Shown piece by piece: positions 1 through 6,725 of a stretch of DNA of 6,976 nucleotides (position 1 is the stretch's first letter; each line of letters begins with the position of its first letter). Below the pieces are notes generated by a model, which searched no databases, had not been told where the DNA came from, and saw only the letters and a list, made by a program, of their open reading frames with translations. The position numbers and the translations under genes were made by a program. The stretch comes from an uncultured Oxalobacteraceae bacterium (GTDB taxonomy: Bacteria; Pseudomonadota; Gammaproteobacteria; Burkholderiales; Burkholderiaceae): NCBI GenBank assembly GCA_946479255.1, contig CAMLFK010000257.1:1-6976 (forward strand), given 5' to 3'.

Positions 1-834
1 TACGCTTATGCGGGCGACCTGCAAGGCAGCCTGTGGCGCTTCGACCTGAGCGGCCCACCTCCATGGGGCCAGCCCCTCACGACGCCATTGTTTGTGGCGC
101 GCGACCAGGCCATCGCGCACGCGCCCGCGCTCGTGTTCGCGCCCGGTGGAGGCTATCTCGTCACATTCGCCACCGGAAAGTTTTTGGAAGCCAGGGATGC
201 GAACGTGGAGAGCTTCAGTCCGCAAAGCTTTTATGCAATCCACGATCAGCTACTGGATCCGCTCAAGACCCTTACCCGCGGCGCGCTGGAAATACGTACC
301 TTGACCGGCAAGGATGCCTACAGGATCGGCGGCCGACCATTCACCTATGGCGGGGACGAGTCCAGGCAGGGATGGTTCTTCGATTTTCCCAACACAGCAA
401 ACGATGGCGAACGCGCGGCCGGCAGTCCGGCAGTGCGTGCCGGCGCGCTTCTGTTCGACACCCTGGTTTTCGGTAGCGGCGACTGCGGTGGCCCATCACG
501 CCGCAGCTACCTGGTCGATGCGCTCACCGGCCTGGCGCTGGGTAGCGCGGGGCTCGTGGACAATCATGCCGTCACTGCCCATCTGATGCCGGCCGATGCT
601 GCCGAGGCCGGCTTGGCCGCCACGGGGCCGCTCCTATTCGGCAGCAGCGCCAGCGTTGGGCCGCGCAACGCCACCGGCGGCACCCTGGCCATCCAAACCT
701 TCACCCTGGTACGCCTGTCCGGCAAGAGCGGCCCGACCAAGGGACAGCAGATAAAGATCGCGTACCCGGCCGGCCGGCTGAGCTGGCGCGAAGTCGCCAA
801 TTGGCAAGACATCCACAATGCGAGCAAACGATGA
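1..834 (+). CDS. pilY1: PilY1, type IV pilus tip/assembly protein, C-terminal part (5' end outside window)
   Basis: The frame is open from base 1 and encodes 277 residues to a TGA at 832-834, with the start outside the window. It opens with YAYAGDLQGSLWRFDLSG, the characteristic blade motif of the C-terminal beta-propeller of the PilY1/Neisseria PilC family. It ends with a GRLSWREVANWQ-type segment, also typical of the PilY1 C-terminus. PilY1 proteins are secreted, sit at the tip of type IV pili with the minor pilins, and act in pilus biogenesis, adhesion and surface sensing. The calcium-binding loop of the family is not identifiable in this fragment. Full proteins usually exceed 1000 residues, so most of the gene is missing here. 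The stop overlaps the next gene by four bases (ATGA), which fits the common minor-pilin operon order with pilY1 followed by a pilE-like gene. Family assignment is firm; the exact biological role is inferred. Confidence 0.88.
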   Translation, partial: YAYAGDLQGSLWRFDLSGPPPWGQPLTTPLFVARDQAIAHAPALVFAPGGGYLVTFATGKFLEARDANVESFSPQSFYAIHDQLLDPLKTLTRGALEIRTLTGKDAYRIGGRPFTYGGDESRQGWFFDFPNTANDGERAAGSPAVRAGALLFDTLVFGSGDCGGPSRRSYLVDALTGLALGSAGLVDNHAVTAHLMPADAAEAGLAATGPLLFGSSASVGPRNATGGTLAIQTFTLVRLSGKSGPTKGQQIKIAYPAGRLSWREVANWQDIHNASKR

Positions 835-1295
835 ATGGGCGCACAATGGGATTGCAACGCGGCTTCACGCTGATCGAAACCCTTACGGTCCTGCTGGTCA
901 TGTTGATTCTTGCCGCGATGGTGTACCCGGGCTATGCACGCTTCGTCGTCAAGGCACGCCGGGCGGAAGCGCAAGCCGCCTTGCTGGAACTGATGCAGAA
1001 GCAGGAGCGCTACTTCACCCAGCACAACCGCTACCTCGCGTTTTCCGCCATATCCTCCGACGAGGATGCCAAGCGCTTCAAATGGTACTCCGGTGCACGC
1101 GCCGCCAGCAGCGGCTATGAATTCCGGGGCGAGGCATGCCCGGCCGACAAAATCGAATACTGCATCGTGCTCACCGCCTTGCCCGGCACCGGCATGGTCG
1201 ACCGCGATTTCAAGGATCCCGAATGCGGAGTGCTGACGCTCAGCAGCAGGGGAGAGCGCCGCGCCGAAGGCAAGGCCGCAAGGTGCTGGCCATGA
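831..1295 (+). CDS. pilE: Type IV minor pilin, PilE/ComP-like
   Basis: Encodes 154 residues. A short basic leader ends in G11, followed by FTLIE with Glu at +5, the class III prepilin peptidase and N-methylation signal. A hydrophobic helix then runs to about residue 36, with YPGYARFV after it. The next stretch (AEAQAALLELMQKQERYF, then NRY) is typical of betaproteobacterial PilE-like minor pilins, many of which resemble the ComP DNA-receptor family. Four cysteines follow (C103, C111, C132, C152), enough for two disulfides in the periplasmic head. The ATG at 831 overlaps the pilY1 stop, suggesting translational coupling, and no strong Shine-Dalgarno is visible. An ATG at 846 would give a 6-residue leader and is a real alternative; a TTG at 801 is less likely. 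The product should insert in the inner membrane, be processed by PilD and enter the pilus. It could be a tip minor pilin rather than the main pilin; the single short gene next to pilY1 favours a minor pilin. Confidence 0.85.
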   Translation: MNGRTMGLQRGFTLIETLTVLLVMLILAAMVYPGYARFVVKARRAEAQAALLELMQKQERYFTQHNRYLAFSAISSDEDAKRFKWYSGARAASSGYEFRGEACPADKIEYCIVLTALPGTGMVDRDFKDPECGVLTLSSRGERRAEGKAARCWP

Positions 1296-1834
1296 AACAG
1301 GCCGGAACATCGCTGGTGGAACTGGTCGTCGTGCTGGTGATCGCGCTGACCCTGTGCATGGTCGCCTTGCCCGACATGCGCGGCATGATCCGCCAGTTCC
1401 GCTTGAACGCCACCGTCACCGACCTGTACAGCGCGCTGGAACAGACCCGGGCCGAGGCGATTGCGCGCGGTAGCCGGGTCATGCTGCTGCCCGCCGCGGC
1501 GGACGGCGCCAACTGGAGCGAAGGCTGGATCGTGCTGGTCGACCGCGACGGCGACCGCCGCCCCGGCGCCGGCGACGAAGTGCTCGGCCAGCACGCGGCC
1601 CCGGCAGACGATATCCGCATCAGCTCCGTATTTACCGGACAAAAGGCGCCGTACTACATTGCTTTCAACGCCGCCGGGCGCAGTTGCAGCGATACCAGCA
1701 GCGTGGCTGCGCGCTGGGGCACCCTGTCGGTCAGCAACGGCGAGGGCATGCGCCGCATCCGCGTCAACATGCTGGGCAGGGCACGTATCTGCGACCCCGC
1801 CCGTGACGGCGCCAGCTGCGGAGAGTCGGAATGA
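1292..1834 (+). CDS. fimT: GspH/FimT-family pilin-like protein, possible DNA-binding minor pilin
   Basis: Encodes 180 residues. A very short leader (MKQAG) is cut before TSLVE, with Glu at +5, followed by a hydrophobic helix to about residue 27. The region LYSALEQTRAEAIARG (45-60) and the motif NWSEGWIVLVDRDGD (74-88) are hallmarks of the GspH/FimT domain. Near the C-terminus, GRAR (162-165) matches the GRxR motif that structural work on Legionella FimT linked to DNA binding during natural transformation. Cysteines 132, 167 and 176 in the head could form a disulfide. The start overlaps the pilE-like stop (ATGA), and a good Shine-Dalgarno, AAGGTG at 1280-1285, lies six bases upstream, so this start is well supported. 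It is the last gene of the pilus operon. The family is clear. Choosing FimT over another GspH-type minor pilin (FimU) is inference; in many operons the fimT-like gene comes first rather than last. Confidence 0.8.
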   Translation: MKQAGTSLVELVVVLVIALTLCMVALPDMRGMIRQFRLNATVTDLYSALEQTRAEAIARGSRVMLLPAAADGANWSEGWIVLVDRDGDRRPGAGDEVLGQHAAPADDIRISSVFTGQKAPYYIAFNAAGRSCSDTSSVAARWGTLSVSNGEGMRRIRVNMLGRARICDPARDGASCGESE

Positions 1835-1889
1835 ATCCGGAATCGATGCGCGAGCACAGCGCTATCCTACGAGCAAGCCGGTCTTGGCG

Positions 1890-1895
1890 TAGAAT
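1890..1895 (+). promoter_or_regulatory. Candidate -10 element of the ribD-ribE promoter
   Basis: TAGAAT matches five of six bases of the sigma-70 -10 consensus and lies 29 bases before the GTG start of ribD. A transcript would start near 1902 with a leader of about 23 bases. No good -35 hexamer is found at 16-18 bases upstream. A TTGGCG at 1884-1889 abuts the -10 and cannot serve as its -35. The rest of the 90-base gap (1835-1924) shows no convincing terminator for the pilus operon and no FMN riboswitch; its T6 run at 1905-1910 is not preceded by a GC-rich hairpin. Confidence 0.35.
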
Positions 1896-1924
1896 TACGA
1901 GCAGTTTTTTCACATTGGATACCC

Positions 1925-3031
1925 GTGCAGCTACTCAACGATTCCGATGCCATGGCGCTGGCCCTTGGTTGGGCCGCCAAAGGCATCTACACCACGGCAC
2001 CGAATCCCCGCGTCGGCTGCGTGATCGTGCGCGACGGCGCAGTCATCGGCGCTGGCTTTACCCAGCCGGCCGGGCAGGCCCATGCTGAAATCCAGGCCCT
2101 GCGCGACGCCGCCGCGCGCGGCAACGACGTGCGCGGCGCAAGCGCCTACGTGACCCTGGAGCCCTGCAACCATCATGGCCGCACGCCGCCATGCTCGGAC
2201 GCGCTGCTGCTGGCGGGCCTGGGCCGGGTGGTGGCCGCCATCGTCGACCCCAATCCGCTGGTGGCGGGTCAAGGCCTGGCCAAGCTGGCCAATGCGGGCG
2301 TTGCGGTCAGCTCAGGGGTGTTGGAACACGAAGCGCGCGAAATGAACATCGGTTTCTTTTCGCGCATGCAGCGTGGCCGCCCGTGGGTGCGTCTCAAGAC
2401 CGCCGCCAGCCTGGACGGCATGACGGCCTTGCACAACGGCCAAAGCCAGTGGATTACCGGCGAGCAGGCGCGCGCGGACGGACACGCCTGGCGCGCCCGC
2501 GCTTGCGCCATCCTGAGCGGCATCGGCACGGTCAAGGCCGACGACCCTCAGCTGACGGTGCGGGCGGTCGATACCCCGCGCCAGCCGCGCCGGGTGATTG
2601 TCGACAGCCGCCTTGAAATCGACCTCGGCGCGCGCGTCCTGCAAGGCGACGCCAGCTGGATCGTCGGCGCGCTCGCCAATCCCGAGAAAGAAGCGGCCCT
2701 GCGCGCAGCCGGTCACGAGCTCATCATGCTGCCCAATGAATCGGGCAAGGTCGACCTGGCCGCGCTCATGCTTGAACTGGGCCGGCGCGAGATCAACGAA
2801 GTCCACGTGGAAGCGGGCTCCAAGCTGAACGGCTCCCTGATCCGCGAGGGCTGCGTCGACGAACTATTGATGTACCTGGCGCCGTCCCTGCTGGGCGACG
2901 CGCAAGGCATGTTCGCGCTCCCAAGGCTGGATAGCCTCAACGACAGCAAGCGACTGCGCTTTCACGAAGTCACCCCCATCGGCGAGGATCTGCGCATCCT
3001 GGCCCGCTTTACTCACCCGAACCCAACCTGA
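1925..3031 (+). CDS. ribD: Bifunctional riboflavin biosynthesis protein RibD (deaminase/reductase)
   Basis: Encodes 368 residues, the usual size for this family. It carries out the second and third steps after GTP cyclohydrolase II: deamination of the diaminopyrimidine ribosylamino phosphate, then NADPH-dependent reduction of the ribose to ribityl. The N-terminal deaminase domain (about 1-148) has the zinc and catalytic signature HAE at 53-55 and PCNHHGRTPPC at 80-90, giving ligands H53, C81 and C90 with E55 as proton shuttle. The reductase domain (about 150-365) shows KTAASLDG (158-165), SQWIT (174-178), GTVKADDPQLT (201-211) and VEAGSKLNGSL (295-305). The start is a GTG at 1925 with only a weak GGAT upstream. 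The ATG at 1952 is possible, but residues before it align with the start of E. coli RibD, so GTG is preferred. The gene is followed 13 bases later by ribE. The enzyme is cytoplasmic, and no key residue is missing. Confidence 0.95.
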   Translation: MQLLNDSDAMALALGWAAKGIYTTAPNPRVGCVIVRDGAVIGAGFTQPAGQAHAEIQALRDAAARGNDVRGASAYVTLEPCNHHGRTPPCSDALLLAGLGRVVAAIVDPNPLVAGQGLAKLANAGVAVSSGVLEHEAREMNIGFFSRMQRGRPWVRLKTAASLDGMTALHNGQSQWITGEQARADGHAWRARACAILSGIGTVKADDPQLTVRAVDTPRQPRRVIVDSRLEIDLGARVLQGDASWIVGALANPEKEAALRAAGHELIMLPNESGKVDLAALMLELGRREINEVHVEAGSKLNGSLIREGCVDELLMYLAPSLLGDAQGMFALPRLDSLNDSKRLRFHEVTPIGEDLRILARFTHPNPT

Positions 3032-3044
3032 GGAATAAGTCAGC

Positions 3045-3671
3045 ATGTTTACTGGAATCGTCGCCGCCGTCGGCAAGATCAGCTCGGTCAAGCCGCTCGA
3101 CGGCAGCAATGATGCCGGCGTGCGCCTGGAGATCGATGCCGGCGGCCTGCCGCTGGCCGACGTCGCACTGGGCGACTCGATCGCCATCAACGGCGCCTGC
3201 ATGACGGTGGTGGAAAAGACCGCCACCGCCTTCGCGGTCGATGTCTCGCGCGAGAGCCTGAACTGCACCGTGGGCCTGGACGCGCCCGGCGAAGTCAATC
3301 TGGAGAAAGCGCTGACCCTGGCCGAACGCCTGGGCGGCCATCTGGTGTCCGGCCACGTCGACGGGCTCGGGCAGGTGCACCGCTTCGAAGCGGTGGGCGA
3401 ATCGTGGGAGCTGGTCATCGACGCGCCGCAATCGCTGGCCAAGTTCCTGGCATTTAAGGGTTCGGTCGTGGTCAACGGCGTCTCGCTGACCGTCAACCGG
3501 GTGGAGGACGTGGAGACGGGGCAGGGCAAGGCCTGCCGCTTCTCGATCAACCTGATCCCGCACACCATCTCGGTGACGACGCTCAAGCACCTGCGCGCCG
3601 GCAGCCACGTCAATCTGGAGATCGACCTGATCGCCCGCTACGTCGAGCGCATGCTGTCGCTGAAATCCTGA
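3045..3671 (+). CDS. ribE: Riboflavin synthase, alpha subunit type
   Basis: Encodes 208 residues, close to the roughly 200-215 typical of the family. It catalyses the last step of the pathway, dismutation of two 6,7-dimethyl-8-ribityllumazines into riboflavin and the diaminopyrimidine that is recycled. The two tandem lumazine-binding barrels are visible. The first begins MFTGIV and has SIAINGACMTV (45-55). The second begins at GGHLVSGHVDG (97-107) and has VVVNGVSLTVN (141-151) and LIPHT (170-174). The C-terminal helix (NLEIDLIARYVERML, 190-204) is the trimerisation segment. The ATG is set by a Shine-Dalgarno AGGAA at 3031-3035, nine bases upstream, which begins on the last base of the ribD stop. 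The gene is clearly in one operon with ribD. In E. coli nomenclature the same enzyme is also called RibC. No lumazine synthase gene (ribH) lies in the window. Confidence 0.95.
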   Translation: MFTGIVAAVGKISSVKPLDGSNDAGVRLEIDAGGLPLADVALGDSIAINGACMTVVEKTATAFAVDVSRESLNCTVGLDAPGEVNLEKALTLAERLGGHLVSGHVDGLGQVHRFEAVGESWELVIDAPQSLAKFLAFKGSVVVNGVSLTVNRVEDVETGQGKACRFSINLIPHTISVTTLKHLRAGSHVNLEIDLIARYVERMLSLKS

Positions 3672-3690
3672 CCTTTTAGATCCGCAAACA

Positions 3691-3725
3691 AAAAGGGCGG
3701 CCACCGCAGCGCCGCCCCTTTTTTT
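3691..3725 (+). terminator. Rho-independent terminator, probably bidirectional, after ribE and the M16 protease gene
   Basis: A perfect 7-bp GC stem, GGGCGGC (3695-3701) with GCCGCCC (3711-3717), closes a 9-base loop. On the + strand it is followed by one C and a run of seven T (3719-3725), fitting termination of ribD-ribE. On the - strand the A-rich left flank (3686-3694) reads as a T-rich tail, so the same hairpin can end the convergent protease transcript, whose stop codon is only 14 bases away from the T-run. Confidence 0.85.
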
Positions 3726-3739
3726 AGAACTCCCCGGTC

Positions 3740-6565
3740 TTACTTCTCCGGATACAGCACTACCTGCACATAGTTCTCATCATTGAAATAACGCTGTGCA
3801 GCGCTCTTCAGGTCATCCGCGCTGATCTTTTCGATGTTCTTTTCGTGATCGAGAATGCGCGCCATATCGGTACCGAGCAGCACCGAATTCTGCAAGCGCT
3901 CCAGCCAATAGCCGTTCTCGCGCATGGATTTCTCGTGCGTCTGCAGCCAGTTCTGCTTGACCTTGTTCAGGTCCGCTGCGTCCGGGCCTTCCTTCTTCAT
4001 CTTGTCGATTTCGGCGAAGGTTGCCGCGATCACCTTGTCCACATTGGCGGGGCCGGTCGGCAGGGTGGCCGCGATGCTGTAGTTCCCCACCGGCACATGC
4101 GATATGTTGCCGTTCATGCCGCCGCCGTAAATCAGCGCCAGCTTTTCGCGCAGGATTTCGATGATGCGGATATTCATCACCTCCAGCAAGGCATTGAACC
4201 GCAGGCGCTCGTCTTCCGAATAGGTGGCCGGGCCGGTAAAGTTCAGCGACACCACGCTCTTTTGCTCGGAGCCGGCGCGCACGTCCTTCTTGACCACGCC
4301 GTTCACCGGGCGAATGCCCACATCCTTGAACGCCACCGGAATATCCGGAGTCGGCAAGGTGGCAAGGTAAGTCGCCAGCAAAGGCTTGATGGCCGCCGTG
4401 TCGAAACTGCCCACCAGGATGAAGGTCAGGTCCTTGGCGCTGGAAAAGCGCTCGCGGTACAGCGCCAGCGAACGGTCCAGGTCCACCTTGGACAAGTCTT
4501 CCGGGCGCACCACGCGCGCCACGCGCGGGTGGTTGTTGTATAGCGTGGCCGTCACCGTGTCGCGGAAGATCGCTTCCGGCTGCGACAGGGCATTGCGCGC
4601 GCCTTCCAGCTGCTTGCTCATGAAGGACTTGTACAGCCCCTCGTCGCGGCGCGCACCGGTAAATTTCAGATACACGAATTGCAGCATGGTCTCGATATCG
4701 CTGCTGCCGGCGCTGCCGCTGACGTTGTCGATGTATTCGCCCATGCCGATGCCCACCGACGCGCTCTTGCCGGCCAAGATCTTCTGCAAGTCAATCGGCG
4801 AATAGGACGACAAGCCCATGGTCGCCGCCACCGCGCTGGCGTAACGCGCATTGAAGATGTCGGCTTCGGAAAACAGCGACTGTCCGCCATAGCGCACCGC
4901 GCTCATCATTACCTGGTCGTTCTTGAAGTCGGTCGGCTTAAGGATGACTTTGACGCCGTTGGACAGGGTCAGGCGGGTCAGCCCGAGCGCCTTGTCCTGC
5001 GACTCGGCGACGATGCTCCCGGGTGTCGGCAACTTTTCCATCAGGTTCTGGGCCAGCACCTTGTCTTCGCGTGGTTTGACGGCGATCTTCTCGGCCGCGG
5101 CCACATTCGCCAGCAAAGCTTGCGCGCTCGGGGCGGGCGCATCCGGCTTGCCGGTTCCCATGTACACCACCAGCTTGCCGGAATCGGCCGGGATGGTGGC
5201 ACGGGCATAACGATTCAGCTCGTCGAGCGTGATGGCCGGCAGGAATTCCTGCACATAACGGTATTCATTGTCGATGCCGGGAATGCTTTCTTTCTCCAGG
5301 AAGTTGCGCACGTACTCGCCCACGTAGCTGGACGAATCGGTCTTCTCGCGTTCCTTGTAAGCCTGCTCGTAGTTGCGCATCATGTTCTTTTTCGCGCGAT
5401 CGAGTTCGGCCGCGCTGAAGCCATACTGGCGTGCCCGGGCATTTTCCTGCATCAGCGCATCGATGGCCGGCGCCGCGCCGCCTTTGCCCAGTCCGGCGGA
5501 AGAGGAGTAGGACTTGTAGCGGGCCGTCAGCCGGCTCACACCGCTTCCCGCGCCCAGGTAGGGCGGCTCGGGCAGTTGCGCCAGTTCACCCAGGCGCTGG
5601 TTCAGCATGGCGGCAAACAGCGATTCAATTAACTTTTCGCGGTAGTCGCCGAAGGTGGCTTTCTCGTGCTTTTCGGTCAGTGGGTAACGGATCAGCACGG
5701 CATTGCCGCCGGCTTCCTTGTCGGTGACGATCAGCGCCTCGGTGTCGGTCCGCGTCGGAATCGGTGCATAGGTGCGCTCGCGCTGCTTCACCGGGTTCTT
5801 CAGGTCGCCGAAGTGCTTGACGATGCGCTGTTCGGCTTCAGCCGGGTCGATATCGCCGACCACCACCACCGCCATCAGGTTGGGGCGGTACCATTCCTTG
5901 TAGAAGCGGCGCACGGTGTCGTAACCGGCGTTATTGATCACTTCTTCCTTGCCGATCGGCAGGCGGTTGGCATAGCGCGAGCCGTTGAAGATCTTCGGCA
6001 GCAGCAGCTTGTTCATGCGGTCCTGCGCGCCTTTGCCCAGGCGCAGTTCTTCCAGCACGATGCCGCGCTCGGTGTCGATGGCCGCGTCGTCCAGGGTCAG
6101 GCCGTGGGCCCAGTCTTCCAGCACCAGGAAGCCCTTGTCGACGTTGTCCTTGTTATTGGTCGGAATCGGCAGGATATAGACCGTCTCGTCGAAGCTGGTA
6201 TAGGCATTCAGGTCGGCGCCGAACTTCACGCCGATCGATTGCAGGTACGAGATCAGCTCGTTCTTCTTGAAGTGCGTCGAGCCGTTGAAGGCCAGGTGTT
6301 CGACGAAGTGCGCCAGGCCCTGCTGGTCGTCGTCTTCCAGGATCGAGCCGGCCTTGATGACCAGGCGAAGTTCCAGTTTCTTTTCCGGCTTGCCGTTCTT
6401 CTGGATGTAGTAGGTGAGACCGTTGGGCAGTTTGCCCACCTTGACCTGCGGACCGACCGGGATCGGATCGTCCGGCTTGAGTGCGGCCTGGGCGCCGACG
6501 GCGCTTCCCAGGAGTGAGAACAGCAGTGCAGCCGAGCAGATACGACGAACGAGCAAAGTGGTCAT
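3740..6565 (-). CDS. Secreted M16-family zinc metalloprotease (PqqL-like, two-lobed)
   Basis: Encodes 941 residues. A Sec signal peptide is clear: RR at 7-8, a hydrophobic core at about 10-24 and an AQA cleavage site after A27, so the enzyme should be periplasmic. The first lobe has LPNGLTYYIQKN (47-58) and the inverted zinc motif HFVEH (H86, E89 catalytic, H90), followed by NAYTSFDETVY (120-130) and ERGIVLEE, in which E173 aligns with the third zinc ligand of MPP-beta. The second lobe restarts at LSNGVKVILKP (535-545) but has no HxxEH, as usual for the non-catalytic half. It keeps R806 and Y813 with the seven-residue spacing of the substrate-binding Arg/Tyr pair of insulysin. Size and the signal peptide resemble E. 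coli PqqL (931 residues) and the FusC-type proteases; no TonB receptor or iron-uptake gene is next to it, so its substrate is unknown. The start at 6565 is chosen for the signal peptide; the Shine-Dalgarno is poor. The frame stays open 47 codons upstream but would bury the signal peptide. Confidence 0.9.
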   Translation of the reverse strand: MTTLLVRRICSAALLFSLLGSAVGAQAALKPDDPIPVGPQVKVGKLPNGLTYYIQKNGKPEKKLELRLVIKAGSILEDDDQQGLAHFVEHLAFNGSTHFKKNELISYLQSIGVKFGADLNAYTSFDETVYILPIPTNNKDNVDKGFLVLEDWAHGLTLDDAAIDTERGIVLEELRLGKGAQDRMNKLLLPKIFNGSRYANRLPIGKEEVINNAGYDTVRRFYKEWYRPNLMAVVVVGDIDPAEAEQRIVKHFGDLKNPVKQRERTYAPIPTRTDTEALIVTDKEAGGNAVLIRYPLTEKHEKATFGDYREKLIESLFAAMLNQRLGELAQLPEPPYLGAGSGVSRLTARYKSYSSSAGLGKGGAAPAIDALMQENARARQYGFSAAELDRAKKNMMRNYEQAYKEREKTDSSSYVGEYVRNFLEKESIPGIDNEYRYVQEFLPAITLDELNRYARATIPADSGKLVVYMGTGKPDAPAPSAQALLANVAAAEKIAVKPREDKVLAQNLMEKLPTPGSIVAESQDKALGLTRLTLSNGVKVILKPTDFKNDQVMMSAVRYGGQSLFSEADIFNARYASAVAATMGLSSYSPIDLQKILAGKSASVGIGMGEYIDNVSGSAGSSDIETMLQFVYLKFTGARRDEGLYKSFMSKQLEGARNALSQPEAIFRDTVTATLYNNHPRVARVVRPEDLSKVDLDRSLALYRERFSSAKDLTFILVGSFDTAAIKPLLATYLATLPTPDIPVAFKDVGIRPVNGVVKKDVRAGSEQKSVVSLNFTGPATYSEDERLRFNALLEVMNIRIIEILREKLALIYGGGMNGNISHVPVGNYSIAATLPTGPANVDKVIAATFAEIDKMKKEGPDAADLNKVKQNWLQTHEKSMRENGYWLERLQNSVLLGTDMARILDHEKNIEKISADDLKSAAQRYFNDENYVQVVLYPEK

Positions 6566-6588
6566 TGTCAAACTTATAAAACAGTTAA

Positions 6589-6604
6589 GGTAAACGATTT
6601 TACC
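6589..6604. promoter_or_regulatory. Inverted repeat GGTAAA-N4-TTTACC, possible operator of the protease gene
   Basis: Perfect 6-bp arms (6589-6594 and 6599-6604) lie around CGAT, 23 bases upstream of the protease start codon. Read on the - strand, the repeat includes TAAAAT (6602-6597), a fair -10 hexamer, and would place the transcription start a few bases further, inside or just after the repeat. No clear -35 lies at the right distance; TTGCTG is 20 bases away. It could be a repressor site over the promoter, a weak hairpin in the leader, or chance in an AT-rich stretch. Confidence 0.35.
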
Positions 6605-6665
6605 GCTTCCATTCTCGCGCGGCAGCAATATTTTCCGGTCGGCCAGCCGATCGAAGTGCCTCAAA

Positions 6666-6720
6666 TCCTTTAAAATAGCGGATTGGGCTAAAGCACCCGT
6701 ACGCACCCCGTTTTAAAGGA
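6666..6720 (+). repeat. 10-bp perfect inverted repeat whose right arm contains the ribB Shine-Dalgarno
   Basis: The left arm TCCTTTAAAA (6666-6675) is the exact reverse complement of the right arm TTTTAAAGGA (6711-6720), with 35 bases between them. The right arm holds AAAGGA, the ribosome binding site of ribB, five bases before its ATG. In an RNA starting upstream of 6666 the left arm would act as an anti-Shine-Dalgarno. In DNA the pair could instead be two protein half-sites with centres 45 bases apart. The stem is AU-rich and the loop large, so stability would be moderate at best. Confidence 0.5.
6671..6676 (+). promoter_or_regulatory. Candidate -10 element of the ribB promoter
   Basis: TAAAAT lies 49 bases before the ribB ATG in the only AT-rich patch facing the gene. 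A transcript would begin around 6683, with a leader of about 43 bases. No recognisable -35 is at standard spacing; the best 14-18 base options (around 6648-6656) match poorly. The hexamer overlaps the left arm of the 10-bp inverted repeat described separately, so promoter and hairpin readings of this site partly exclude each other. Confidence 0.35.
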
Positions 6721-6725
6721 ATCCG

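Noticed and set aside
564..1310. A 248-codon open frame on the - strand across the pilY1 end and the pilE-like gene
   Set aside because: It overlaps two genes with clear family motifs and has no recognisable features of its own.
1831..2088. A possible small gene starting at the ATGA that ends the fimT-like gene
   Set aside because: It would overlap the first 164 bases of ribD in another frame and has no signal peptide, pilin leader or known motif.
4679..5632. A 317-codon open frame on the + strand inside the protease gene
   Set aside because: It lies wholly antisense to the well-supported M16 protease, is rich in His, Arg, Gly and Ala as expected from a GC-rich complement, and has no recognisable domain.
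5666..6517. A 283-codon open frame on the + strand inside the protease gene
   Set aside because: It is antisense to the catalytic lobe of the protease, and its His/Gln/Val/Asp-rich composition mirrors the complement of the real coding frame. No motif or Shine-Dalgarno supports it.
6566..6706. A 47-codon upstream extension of the protease frame
   Set aside because: It would put a charged, non-signal-like stretch before a perfect Sec signal peptide and would cover the promoter region. It is probably open by chance.
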